From Candidatus Tantalella remota (lineage in GTDB: Bacteria; Omnitrophota; Gorgyraeia; Tantalellales; Tantalellaceae): a stretch of 45,383 nt of DNA. The stretch covers positions 1 to 45,383 of the forward strand of contig JAVCCB010000071.1 of the NCBI GenBank assembly GCA_030765685.1, in the 5' to 3' direction. The translations under genes were made by a program, and so were the position numbers. The notes beneath the pieces are model-generated. The model was not told the DNA's origin, made no database searches, and saw only the letters and a program-made list of their open reading frames with translations. Numbering within the stretch: position 1 is the first letter of the stretch; the number at the start of each line of letters is the position of its first letter. Below are positions 23,897 to 31,881 of the stretch, piece after piece.

Positions 23897-24289
23897 TTAA
23901 TCCCCTTTCGCGCAGATCTCGGGGGAGAATCCGGGACGGGAACGCATGTATCTGCCTATGAATACATAGATTACGACTGTGGCAAGAATAGCGCCGCCGA
24001 AACTTACCAGCGGTGACGCAGATATAAGATAAAGCGAGAATATGGAGATAAGAAAAGCTAAAAGAGGGATGCCATATACAAGTATATATACCTTCATCAT
24101 AGAAGACGTGTCGACTTCTACCTCCACACGGTCACCCACCCCCAGGCCGGCCGTTTTTTCGGCGCTTACGGTAACACGCCTTGGTTTTGCCGCCCCGCAG
24201 CTGCCGCATTTACTACATACTTCCTGCGGACTCACCTCAATAACAGCTTCAGTTCCGTCGATCTTGATTATTTTACCTTCTTCTTTCAT
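23897..24289 (-). CDS. RseC/MucC-family membrane protein
   Basis: A protein of 130 residues. Starts with a small beta domain carrying three close cysteines (C25, C28, C31 in V-C-S-K-C-G-S-C), then two membrane helices (about 66-84 and 92-112). In proteobacteria RseC takes part in reduction of SoxR, working beside the Rnf complex. Here no rnf genes are nearby, so the role is open. It follows the thiouridylase gene by eight bases and ends its transcript at the terminator 23646. Confidence 0.85.
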   Translation of the reverse strand: MKEEGKIIKIDGTEAVIEVSPQEVCSKCGSCGAAKPRRVTVSAEKTAGLGVGDRVEVEVDTSSMMKVYILVYGIPLLAFLISIFSLYLISASPLVSFGGAILATVVIYVFIGRYMRSRPGFSPEICAKGD

Positions 24290-24297
24290 CTTTCTTC

Positions 24298-25293
24298 CTA
24301 TATACGAAGCTGTTCTATATCATTTTCGCCGAGGGGATCGGCTAAAATAGTGCGCACTTCCTTCCCTACCTCCAAAAGCTGCACTTCTATACCCTTGTCT
24401 TTTTTTCTTTTAGAATGACCTACCGCCAAAGACGCGGCTTTAGCAATATTTTCAGGCGTCTGCGCGCCCTGAAGAAGAACGTACGGTCCCGGGTCTTTTT
24501 CCATCCACAAAGCGGTCTCGTTATCTTTTTTATGCGCCTCCAACGCCTCGTTCTCTTTTTCGTCCCGGCCGACGATAACTTTCGTTCCGGGAGCAAGACG
24601 AAAATGCCTGCCGAACTTAAGCAACGAGATGTTGTGCAGATCAAGCAGTCCCGCTTTCATAAGGTCTTTTACTTTGGCCGAAAAAAGCGGGTCCGTCAAA
24701 AGACAGCTTACTCCGAGCGCTGAAAACTTTTTTATCCCGTAATGTTTAGCGAGCGCGAGCTGCGGTTTTCTGGACCTTCCCTGTATGTCCAAAAGCTTCT
24801 CCCGATCGACCAGCCCCTCTTTCTCGGGAACAGTCTCTTCCATCAGCTTTGCCGACAGCGGCCTCAGAAGATATTCTCCCACGCCAGACTGTTCCTGTAT
24901 AAGGTCGAGAGATTTCCGGTTCTGCGACATCGGCCTTTCGCCGAGAACCTCGCCTGTTATGATAAAACTCGCGCCTTCATCTTCCATTATCTCTTTGGCC
25001 CTTTTCAACATAAAGATCTTGCAATCTATACACGGATTTATGTTTCCGCCATAACCATGCCGCGGTTTCCCCAGAACCGACAGAAACTCTTTAGATATGT
25101 CTATGACCCGCACGCGTATCCCCGCGTCTTCCGCCGCGTCGCGAATGCTATCAGCAGTCTTTTCAATATCCGTAGAGGCCGCTGACATGACGAAAGCTAT
25201 ACCCTGCACTTCTACCCCCTGCTCCTGTACGACTTTGGCCGCGAGCAGGCTATCCAATCCTCCGGATATAAGCGCGATGGTTTTAGTTGTCAT
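24298..25293 (-). CDS. PP-loop tRNA thiouridylase-like protein
   Basis: A protein of 331 residues. N-terminal ATP-pyrophosphatase motif S-G-G-L-D-S (10-15), the conserved I-N-P-C-I-D-C (C88, C91) and G-E-V-L-G-E-R-P-M-S-Q-N, then R-P-L-S-A-K-L and D-I-Q-G-R-S-R-K. This is the THUMP-less ThiI/MnmA-like group annotated as tRNA thiouridylase; it likely adds sulfur to tRNA. The usual P-A-G-G-C-L-L-T-D reads A-L-G-V-S-C-L-L-T-D here, keeping the cysteine (C197) but losing the glycines. ATG 25293 with GGAG upstream is chosen; a longer frame from 25413 passes through a dispersed repeat. Confidence 0.8.
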   Translation of the reverse strand: MTTKTIALISGGLDSLLAAKVVQEQGVEVQGIAFVMSAASTDIEKTADSIRDAAEDAGIRVRVIDISKEFLSVLGKPRHGYGGNINPCIDCKIFMLKRAKEIMEDEGASFIITGEVLGERPMSQNRKSLDLIQEQSGVGEYLLRPLSAKLMEETVPEKEGLVDREKLLDIQGRSRKPQLALAKHYGIKKFSALGVSCLLTDPLFSAKVKDLMKAGLLDLHNISLLKFGRHFRLAPGTKVIVGRDEKENEALEAHKKDNETALWMEKDPGPYVLLQGAQTPENIAKAASLAVGHSKRKKDKGIEVQLLEVGKEVRTILADPLGENDIEQLRI

Positions 25294-25336
25294 AAATGCT
25301 CCGATGTTGCATTGTGTATACTTGCTGAACCAACAA

Positions 25337-25512
25337 TCGTCATCCCCGTTTGTGACCGAGGGGCAAAGGCCCCCGAGGAAACCGAAGGTTCCCCGTAACA
25401 AAATTAAATGCATGTAGGGAAATGCCGAATGCCAGAGGGCTTCGGCCTTTTAGCGGGGACCTCATAAAAATCATTATTTCTATTTGCTTCCCGCTTCCGC
25501 GGGAATGACGTC
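25337..25512. repeat. Long dispersed GTCATCCCCG...GGAATGACG palindromic repeat
   Basis: Outer arms CGTCATCCCCG (25339) and GCGGGAATGACG (25499-25510), inner CCCGCTTCCGCGGG. It carries a 100-base internal stretch absent from the shorter copy at 14025, with its own small palindromes (GAGGGGC/GCCCCCGAGG; GAAGGTTCC, GCCGAATGCC/GGCTTCGGC). Confidence 0.7.
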
Positions 25513-25531
25513 CCCAAGACCTAACACCCAC

Positions 25532-26842
25532 CTACTTCGCGTTACTCCGCAAATGTTCCAACCATGCTTTTATTTTTTTCTCATAACCCATTTCGGTAGG
25601 AATATAATATTTCTTCCTTGACCTCATATGTTCCTGGTCGACGTAATGGTCGTCGTATGAATGCGCGTATTTATACCCTTCTCCGTGCCCGAGCTTTTTC
25701 GCGCCCTGATAATGAGCATCTTTCAGGTGATCCGGGACTTCCTGCGTTCTCTCGGACTCAACGTCACTTATAGCATTGTCTATCCCCACATATGCCGCGT
25801 TGCTCTTTGGCGCGCATGCCACATACACCGTTCCTTGCGCAAGGGGTATCCTCGCCTCAGGGAACCCCACAAACTCCGAAGCCTGCATAGCCGCGTTCGC
25901 GACTACCAGCGCCTGCGGCTCGGCATTACCAACGTCTTCGGACGCGCATATCACGAGGCGGCGGGCGATGAACCGGGGATCCTCACCGGCGACTATCATC
26001 TTCGCTAGCCAATACAATGCCGCGTCGGGATCCGACCCCCGCATGCTTTTAATATAAGCGCTCGCGGCGTCATAATGCCCGTCACCATTGCGGTCATATA
26101 CAACTGCCTTCTTCTGTATAGATTCTTCCGCTTCTTTAAGAGTTACTCGTGTCTTGCCTTTCTCATCGGGTGCGCTTGTCCTCACCGCTATTTCCAGGGC
26201 CGTCAAAGCTTTTCGGCCGTCACCGTCCGATATTTTCGCCAAATGCGCCAAGGCTTCATCATCAACGCTAACGGTTTCTTCCCCCAGGCCCCGTTCTTTA
26301 TCTTTAAGCGCCTTTTTCATCAGGAAGATTATGTCTTCTTCCTCCAAAGCTTTGAACTCAAAGACCTGGCTTCTCGAGATAAGAGCGGAGTTTACCGTAA
26401 AGAAAGGGTTTTCCGTAGTCGTCCCTATAAGGACAACGCTTCCGTGCTCGACTTCCGGAAGAAGGACGTCCTGCTGCGCCTTATTAAACCGATGTATCTC
26501 ATCAAGCAGCAGAATCGTCTTGCGTCCGTCTATCTTTTTGAATTTTTTAGCGGACTCTATTATCTTGCGCATTTCCGCGACATTACTGGAAACCGCGTTC
26601 TTCCGGACAAAAGAGGCGCCTGTTTTTTTTGATATCACCATCGCCAGGGCGGTCTTTCCAACCCCCGGAGGCCCGTAAAATATAACCGAACTCAACCTGT
26701 CGGCCTCTATCGCGCGCCTGAGCAGTTTGCCCTCGCCTACGATGTGTTTCTGTCCGGCAAAATCTTCCAGTTCTACAGGGCACATCCGCGCCGCCAGCGG
26801 CGCGTCATTTACCATTTCAGTTTTATTTTCAAAAAGGTCCAT
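25532..26842 (-). CDS. rarA: Replication-associated recombination protein A (MgsA/RarA)
   Basis: A protein of 436 residues, AAA+ ATPase acting at stalled replication forks. Walker A G-P-P-G-V-G-K-T (57-64), Walker B L-L-L-D-E-I-H-R-F (111-119), sensor G-T-T-T-E-N-P-F-F and the C-terminal tetramer domain with S-M-R-G-S-D-P-D-A-A-L-Y-W-L and R-R-L-V-I-C-A-S-E-D-V-G. ATG 26842 (AGGGG six bases upstream) is preferred to the TTG one codon earlier. Probably transcribed separately from pheT, because the 6S-like RNA and its terminator lie between. Confidence 0.96.
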   Translation of the reverse strand: MDLFENKTEMVNDAPLAARMCPVELEDFAGQKHIVGEGKLLRRAIEADRLSSVIFYGPPGVGKTALAMVISKKTGASFVRKNAVSSNVAEMRKIIESAKKFKKIDGRKTILLLDEIHRFNKAQQDVLLPEVEHGSVVLIGTTTENPFFTVNSALISRSQVFEFKALEEEDIIFLMKKALKDKERGLGEETVSVDDEALAHLAKISDGDGRKALTALEIAVRTSAPDEKGKTRVTLKEAEESIQKKAVVYDRNGDGHYDAASAYIKSMRGSDPDAALYWLAKMIVAGEDPRFIARRLVICASEDVGNAEPQALVVANAAMQASEFVGFPEARIPLAQGTVYVACAPKSNAAYVGIDNAISDVESERTQEVPDHLKDAHYQGAKKLGHGEGYKYAHSYDDHYVDQEHMRSRKKYYIPTEMGYEKKIKAWLEHLRSNAK

Positions 26843-26894
26843 CAAATTCCCCTGTTATCTTTTTTTTGCTGAACACGAAGTCCGCCATAGCCCA

Positions 26895-26995
26895 ATAATC
26901 CTAAGTAGTTCGGCAAAGACGGGACCAAAGGGAGTCGAGAAATCTCTCTTGAGATCCTTCGACTCGTCCTACGTCCTCTCTCAGGATTAATTCGC
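26895..26995. repeat. Dispersed AATCCTAAG...AGGATTAATTCG-type inverted repeat
   Basis: Outer arms AATCCTaAG (26898) and CTCAGGATTA (26981), inner GAGTCGAG / CTTCGACTC and AGATCTC-like pairs. Intergenic 26846-27041 otherwise holds nothing I recognise. Confidence 0.55.
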
Positions 26996-27041
26996 ACTTA
27001 TCTTTTGGCTCTCTTCTTTCACCAAAAAATGTGCTCATTAA

Positions 27042-27074
27042 AAAAAAACAGGGCCGGATCAAGATCCGGCCCTG
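27042..27074 (-). terminator. Terminator of the 6S-like RNA
   Basis: Perfect stem CAGGGCCGGATC/GATCCGGCCCTG followed by a run of at least eight T on the minus strand. Confidence 0.9.
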
Positions 27075-27230
27075 CTCCATCAAGCCGTAAACAAATCGAG
27101 AATAATCGACCTGGTAAACCAGGTGGGTGCCCTCCTGGCGTCCCCTAAAGAACGGCAAAGTTAGACTCCCAAAACGATAGTGTTGGTCAAATTCTCACAA
27201 ATTCATCTACGAACCCAACAGAATCTGTAC
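27043..27230 (-). ncRNA. ssrS: Probable 6S RNA
   Basis: An independent transcription unit of about 188 bases with its own promoter (27237-27265) and terminator. The ends pair into a long rod: CTGTT with AGCAG, GTAGATGAATT with GATTTGTTTAC (11 pairs including G-U), GAGAAT with ATTCTC, GACC with GGTC. An open central bubble follows, with a small hairpin CCTGG-TTTA-CCAGG on its 3' side, and then a terminal arm around GGGAGTC...GGGGAC. That plan, the size and the CACCCACCTGG block are those of 6S RNA, which binds RNA polymerase in place of promoter DNA. Family assignment is from structure drawn by hand. Confidence 0.65.
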
Positions 27231-27236
27231 ACATCA

Positions 27237-27265
27237 AGTATACATCCTGTTTTTGCCGTAGCCAA
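27237..27265 (-). promoter_or_regulatory. Promoter of the 6S-like RNA
   Basis: TTGGCT (27265-27260) and TATACT (27242-27237) with a 17-base spacer on the minus strand; start near 27230. Confidence 0.7.
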
Positions 27266-27308
27266 GAATTTATTTCGACCATAAAAAGAGCAGTATTCAG
27301 CTTTTATC

Positions 27309-27416
27309 CACGCGCCCCTCTGACCGCCGTTTTCATGTCCGTGATTCTCCGAGAAGTAGGTACCTGTGGCGTGCGAGAAGAATGTGCCCAGCATCCTCTT
27401 ACTACTCGGGCGTGTG
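27309..27416 (-). ncRNA. Unidentified structured element after pheT
   Basis: The pheT 3' region folds into a two-part structure. The outer stem pairs CACACGC (27416-27410) with GCGCGTG (27315-27309, one mismatch). The inner stem pairs CCGAGTAGTA (27409-27400) with TACTTCTCGG (27358-27349, one mismatch). It lies between the pheT stop and the 6S promoter. I match it to no known RNA family. Confidence 0.4.
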
Positions 27417-27421
27417 AGGTG

Positions 27422-29461
27422 CTATCGAAAAGATATGTCAAATTTTTTCTGCAACGTATTCTTCAGCTTATCATGAGCAAGGCCGACTTCTTCGTCGGTA
27501 AGAGTCCTCGTCGGTAATCCGTATTTTATGGAATATGCATAACTCACCTTGGCAGAAGGTATCTTCTCCCCCCGATAGACGTCAACAAGTTCTATGTCCT
27601 GCACGAGATCTTCCCCTGTGGCGGCCATAGCTTCGTAAAGCTCTCCGGCAATAACCGTTTCTTCGCACAGGATAGAAACGTCTCTTGATGAAAACGGGAA
27701 TTTTGGGATCGGCCGGTAGTGGTTTTCAAGAACCGCGCTCTCCAGCACTTCGTCCAGGTTAAGCTGACAGAGATAGACGGGGTGTTCAATATCATAATCT
27801 TTTAATATTTTTTTGCTGATCTCTCCGCCGAAACCGATCTTTTGTGTCGAACCCCATAATTTCATTATCGCCGCCACGCTAAACCCCTCTACTAGGCGGG
27901 GCTCGAAGACAGGCTCAAGATGGAGCCTGCGCAAAACAAGGTCCATCGCTCCTCTGAGATCAAAAATATTCACTTCCCGCGCCCCTTCGACCCAGTTCTT
28001 CCTAAGCGCGCCCGTAAGGGCTATGCATACAGTGTCACATTCCGCGTACCGTCTTTTCCCGGATCCCTTAGAATACGTTTTCCCGATCTCAAACAGACCA
28101 AGATCCCTGTTTTTCCTGTTCAGGTTCCATGAAATAGACTTTAGCATGCCATGCAGAAGTTGCGGTGTAAGATAGCGGAGCTCTTCTGATAAATAATTTT
28201 TTAGCTCTACGGGCTCGGCTGACAGGGCCCTGAACCGTTCCACCGCGGCCTCGCCGATAAGATTATATGTCATGATCTCGTTCAGGCCCGCACCCACAAG
28301 CAGCTGTCGGATCTTCTCAAGAACAAGGCGAGCCCTCTTTTTTCTTTCTATCTGGGGGATCAACTTATTCACCCTGGCCGGGATATTATCATAACCGTAT
28401 ATTCTCGCGACTTCTTCCACCAGATCTATCGACCGGCTGAGGTCTTCCCTGAAAGAAGGTACCTGGACCGTAAGAGCGGATCCGTCCTCTCCCAATATCT
28501 TGAGGCCCAGTCTCGTCAGGATCTTCTCGACCTTGTCTCTCTCGAGCGGTACGCCCAGAACTTCGCCCGCCCTGGTTATATCAAATGTTATCTCCGTTTC
28601 AGAAGGAGCCGCTTCCCCTTCGTCGAGAAAACCGCATATGCTTCCTCCGGTCTCTTTTGCTATAAGCATCGCCGCCCTGTCTGAGGCGGGGACGACCATT
28701 CCCTTATCAACTCCTCTTTCAAACCTATAACTGGAATCGCTCGAAAGGCCCAGCTTCCTGGCGGTCCTTCTGACCGATAACGGATCAAAGTAGGCGCTTT
28801 CAAGGAGGATGTTCTTTGTCCCTTCCGTTACCTCAGTATTCTGACCACCCATCACTCCGGCTACAGCTATCGGCCGGTCGCTGTCAGCTATGACCAGCAT
28901 ACCTTTATCAAGCTCTCTTTCCTCGCCGTCGATAGTAATTATTTTTTCACCCTTTACGGCTTCCCGCACCACGATCTTGCCGCCTTTTATCTTATCCAGA
29001 TCAAAAGCGTGCATCGGCTGACCCGTCTCCATGAGACAATAATTGGTCACATCCACCACATTGTTCACGTCTCGCATCCCGAGAGCGATGAGCGGATCTT
29101 TGATAGCCGCGCTTGAAGATTTTACGGTAACACCCGTGATCACTCTTGCGGTATACCGGGAACAAAGTTTTTTGCTTTTTATGGTACATCCAACAGCGGG
29201 ACCGCCCTCGGCAGCTTCGGGAAGAGTCATCTCCGGCAGACGAAGGTCTTCATCAAACACCGCTGACGCTTCCCTCGCGAGTCCTATAACATTAAGGCAA
29301 TCCGGCCGGTTAGTGGTTATTTCAAAACTCAGGACTTTCTCTTTGCCAGCGTCTTCTATGCTCTCTACTTCCGAACCGGCCAAAGTAAGCCCTTCGGCAA
29401 GCTCTTCCGGAGTTGCCTTTATGTCTACGTATTTTTTAAGCCAGCTATATGTTACTTTCAT
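27422..29461 (-). CDS. pheT: Phenylalanyl-tRNA synthetase beta subunit, short form lacking the EMAP-like domain
   Basis: A protein of 679 residues, the tRNA-binding and editing subunit of the alpha2-beta2 enzyme. Begins with B1 (W-L-K-K-Y-V-D-I, E-G-L-T-L-A-G-S-E-V-E-S), but after about residue 40 goes directly to I-T-T-N-R-P-D-C-L, where most bacterial PheT carry a tRNA-binding OB domain of about 110 residues. B3/B4, B5 and the catalytic-like core follow, ending in the anticodon-binding FDX-ACB domain (F-P-F-S-S-R-D-V-S-I). The missing domain explains the length (usual 790-800). Preceded by pheS; a 7-base repeat lies between. Confidence 0.95.
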   Translation of the reverse strand: MKVTYSWLKKYVDIKATPEELAEGLTLAGSEVESIEDAGKEKVLSFEITTNRPDCLNVIGLAREASAVFDEDLRLPEMTLPEAAEGGPAVGCTIKSKKLCSRYTARVITGVTVKSSSAAIKDPLIALGMRDVNNVVDVTNYCLMETGQPMHAFDLDKIKGGKIVVREAVKGEKIITIDGEERELDKGMLVIADSDRPIAVAGVMGGQNTEVTEGTKNILLESAYFDPLSVRRTARKLGLSSDSSYRFERGVDKGMVVPASDRAAMLIAKETGGSICGFLDEGEAAPSETEITFDITRAGEVLGVPLERDKVEKILTRLGLKILGEDGSALTVQVPSFREDLSRSIDLVEEVARIYGYDNIPARVNKLIPQIERKKRARLVLEKIRQLLVGAGLNEIMTYNLIGEAAVERFRALSAEPVELKNYLSEELRYLTPQLLHGMLKSISWNLNRKNRDLGLFEIGKTYSKGSGKRRYAECDTVCIALTGALRKNWVEGAREVNIFDLRGAMDLVLRRLHLEPVFEPRLVEGFSVAAIMKLWGSTQKIGFGGEISKKILKDYDIEHPVYLCQLNLDEVLESAVLENHYRPIPKFPFSSRDVSILCEETVIAGELYEAMAATGEDLVQDIELVDVYRGEKIPSAKVSYAYSIKYGLPTRTLTDEEVGLAHDKLKNTLQKKFDISFR

Positions 29462-29485
29462 AGTCTAAACCGTGTTCTCTCTGTG

Positions 29486-29547
29486 GATTACAGATTACAG
29501 ATTACAGATATCTGAAATCTGACATCTGACATCTGACATCTGACATC
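29486..29547. repeat. 7-base-period repeat (GATTACA / GACATCT) with palindromic centre
   Basis: GATTACA units, a CAGATATCTG centre, then GACATCT units, all in one 7-base register. The halves are inverted and can form a hairpin between pheS and pheT. Confidence 0.85.
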
Positions 29548-29586
29548 CCGTTTCCTATCATTACAACTTTGTGCGCAACCTTGTCA

Positions 29587-30606
29587 CTACTTAAATTGTT
29601 CAAGGAATCTTATATCGTTCTCATAAAACAGCCTTATGTCCTCTATACCGTACAGCAGCATAGCGATCCTTTCAACGCCCATGCCAAAAGCGAAACCCGT
29701 ATATTTTTCCGGATCGTACTTCACCGCGTCAAAGACTTTCGGATCCACCATGCCCGCTCCCAGTATTTCCAGCCAGCCGTTACCGGAACAGACTCTGCAC
29801 CCTTTGCCTTTGCACATTATGCACGAGATGTCCACTTCCGCGCTAGGTTCAGTGAACGGAAAAAAATGCGGCCTGAGCCTCATCTTGATATCTTCGCCGA
29901 ACATACTTCGGCAGAAAACCGACAGGACACCCTTAAGATCGGAAAATTCTATTCCTTTATCGACCATCAGGCCTTCAACCTGGTGGAACATGAATGAATG
30001 TGTCGCGTCAACGGCATCCGGCCTGTATACCCGGCCCGGCATTATCGCCTGCACCGGTGGAGCCTGTTCCTGCATCACGTGTATCTGGACATTTGACGTA
30101 TGGCTTCTGAGAACATGCTCGTCGTCGACATAAAAAGTATCGAACGCGTCACGCGACGGATGGTCAAGTGGGATGTTGAGGGCTTCAAAATTATAAAATT
30201 CGGTCTCGATCTCCGGGCCGTCTTCGATGCGGAACCCCAACGACACGAAGATCTCGTTTATCCGATCCATGACCTGTGTGAGGGGGTGCAATGTGCCGAC
30301 TCTGGGCATAAGGCCCGGCATGGTCACGTCTACCGTCGCTCCGCCTTCGGCGGGCGCTCTTTCGAGACGTTCCCGTGTTTCCTGCACTTCGGTGTTCATC
30401 CCATTCTTGAGGATGTTCGCCTTTTTACCTACTTCTTTTTTTTCTTCAACGGGCAATCCGGCAAGCCCCCTCAAAATAGCGGTAAGCTCGCATTTGCGTC
30501 CAAGGTACTTCACCCGGATATCCTCAAGGCGCGAGAGATCCGCGCACGCTTCGACCTCTTTCCCGAATTCTTCCTCTATCTGCAGTAGTCTTTCCAGAGT
30601 CTTCAT
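29587..30606 (-). CDS. pheS: Phenylalanyl-tRNA synthetase alpha subunit
   Basis: A protein of 339 residues, catalytic subunit, class II. N-terminal coiled coil (1-90), then H-P-L-T-Q-V, P-L-D-H-P-S-R-D-A-F-D-T-F-Y (motif 1/2 region), R-S-H-T-S-N-V-Q, H-Q-V-E-G, and motif 3 G-F-A-F-G-M-G-V-E-R. Length as usual. Follows rplT in the conserved thrS-infC-rpmI-rplT-pheS-pheT order. Ribosome site upstream of ATG 30606 is poor. I looked for a Phe-rich leader peptide in the 97-base gap and saw none. Confidence 0.97.
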   Translation of the reverse strand: MKTLERLLQIEEEFGKEVEACADLSRLEDIRVKYLGRKCELTAILRGLAGLPVEEKKEVGKKANILKNGMNTEVQETRERLERAPAEGGATVDVTMPGLMPRVGTLHPLTQVMDRINEIFVSLGFRIEDGPEIETEFYNFEALNIPLDHPSRDAFDTFYVDDEHVLRSHTSNVQIHVMQEQAPPVQAIMPGRVYRPDAVDATHSFMFHQVEGLMVDKGIEFSDLKGVLSVFCRSMFGEDIKMRLRPHFFPFTEPSAEVDISCIMCKGKGCRVCSGNGWLEILGAGMVDPKVFDAVKYDPEKYTGFAFGMGVERIAMLLYGIEDIRLFYENDIRFLEQFK

Positions 30607-30703
30607 GTCCGTATCGTTATTCTTTCTTCTTTGCCTCTCGCGCGTCGGCGCGAAAAAGCGAGATCAAAAGTTGCGGGCAAGTAAACCTTCCCGCCGGCGG
30701 TGA

Positions 30704-31051
30704 CTATGCTCTAGCTTTTTTCATAAGAGCTTTGAACCCTTTGGCATCTTTCGCCGCTATCTCCGACAGCATCTTTCTGTTCAATTCGATACCGGCCTTC
30801 TTCAGCCCGGCTATGAATTTGCTGTAAGAGAAATCCTGTGCCCTGCAGGCAGCGGTTATCCTCGTTATCCAGAGTGCCCTGAAATTCCGTTTTTTCTTTT
30901 TCCTGTCGATATAGTTCGCAATCAGGCTCTTCCGAGCGGCTTCCTTCGCCGTCTTCAGCAGCTTGGACCTTGCCCCTCGCTGTCCCTTGACAGCTTTAAG
31001 TACTTTTTTCTTTCTTCTAAGCGAACTGGTCGCATGTTTTACTCTAGCCAT
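30704..31051 (-). CDS. rplT: Large-subunit ribosomal protein L20 (bL20)
   Basis: A protein of 115 residues binding 23S rRNA early in assembly. A-R-V-K, the long basic N-terminal extension and N-R-x-F-R-A-L-W-I-T-R-I-T-A-A-C-R are diagnostic. In other bacteria L20 represses its own operon through the rpmI-rplT mRNA; no clear operator could be read here. Confidence 0.98.
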   Translation of the reverse strand: MARVKHATSSLRRKKKVLKAVKGQRGARSKLLKTAKEAARKSLIANYIDRKKKKRNFRALWITRITAACRAQDFSYSKFIAGLKKAGIELNRKMLSEIAAKDAKGFKALMKKARA

Positions 31052-31093
31052 TTTTTCTCCTTTTTAAATCTTTAATTTGCCGGATACGCATCC

Positions 31094-31291
31094 TTAATCG
31101 TACGGCAAAAGTGTCCTTATTTTCTTTTCTACTGTCTTGTCCACCGTAGTGGCCGCTTTAAGTGACCTCTTACGCTTACGCGTCTTCTTGGTAAGGATAT
31201 GTCTGGCGCCTTCTTTCTGCCTCTTTACCTTACCCGACGAGGTGACCTTACAGCGTTTTTTTGTTCCTTTATGTGTCTTCAGTTTCGGCAT
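31094..31291 (-). CDS. rpmI: Large-subunit ribosomal protein L35 (bL35)
   Basis: A protein of 65 residues, very basic. P-K-L-K-T-H-K-G-T-K-K-R and the G-A-R-H-I-L-T-K-K-T-R-K-R-K-R block identify it. Lies nine bases after infC and 42 before rplT. Confidence 0.98.
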   Translation of the reverse strand: MPKLKTHKGTKKRCKVTSSGKVKRQKEGARHILTKKTRKRKRSLKAATTVDKTVEKKIRTLLPYD

Positions 31292-31300
31292 AACTTCTCC

Positions 31301-31870
31301 TTATTTCTTTGTTTGTTGCCCTTCCAGGGCCTTCGGGACAATTGTCATAGTCATTGTCCTACCCATGGCCTTGGGGGCTGTTTCCATTTCGCCCAGAGCT
31401 GAGACGTCATTAGCGACCCTGTGCAGCAGTTCCCTGCCCAACTCTTTGTGGGCGTTCTCCCGGCCGCGAAACCTGAGAGACACCCTGACTTTGTCTTTTT
31501 TCTCCAGAAACTCTTTCATATGTTTCAGTTTGACCTGATAGTCATGTTCTTCTATGCGGATCTTGAACCTGATCTCTTTCATGTGAGTAACATGCTGTTT
31601 TTTCTTAGCTACTTTCTTCTTCTTTTCCTGCTCATACTTGTACCGGCTGTAATCCATTATCCGGCATACGGGGGGATCGGAATTGGGAGAAACTTCTACG
31701 AGATCCAGGTTGATCGCCCTGGCTTTTTCTATCGCCACGCTTATCTCTACCACCCCAAGCTGGGCGCCTTCTTCATCTACCAGTCGCACCTTCAAAGCGC
31801 GTATCCGCTGGTTGACCCTCACTTCGGGCTCATGCCTGCGACCCCTGTTAAAATTTCCTTTGTATGTAAT
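31301..31870 (-). CDS. infC: Translation initiation factor IF-3, with AUU start codon
   Basis: A protein of 189 residues when started at ATT (31870-31868). AGGAGG (31881-31876) lies five bases upstream, and no ATG or GTG in frame fits as well. N-domain R-V-N-Q-R-I-R-A-L-K-V-R-L-V-D and C-domain H-D-Y-Q-V-K-L-K-H-M-K-E-F-L, R-F-R-G-R-E match the family. An AUU start lets IF-3 repress its own translation by discriminating against non-canonical starts, a control known from E. coli. It begins 11 bases after the thrS stop. Confidence 0.95.
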   Translation of the reverse strand: MTYKGNFNRGRRHEPEVRVNQRIRALKVRLVDEEGAQLGVVEISVAIEKARAINLDLVEVSPNSDPPVCRIMDYSRYKYEQEKKKKVAKKKQHVTHMKEIRFKIRIEEHDYQVKLKHMKEFLEKKDKVRVSLRFRGRENAHKELGRELLHRVANDVSALGEMETAPKAMGRTMTMTIVPKALEGQQTKK

Positions 31871-31881
31871 AGCTTCCTCCT

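Noticed and set aside
25294..25413. N-terminal extension of the thiouridylase
   Set aside because: Runs through a dispersed palindromic repeat, while the PP-loop protein begins normally at 25293 with a ribosome site.
27203..27394. 63-codon frame between pheT and rarA
   Set aside because: Overlaps the promoter and structured RNA regions, with no recognisable protein features.
27043..27421. tmRNA, RNase P RNA or SRP RNA
   Set aside because: No tRNA-like ends or tag frame, no GAGGAAAGTC core, no SRP GGAAGCAGC-type loop; the rod fold fits 6S better.
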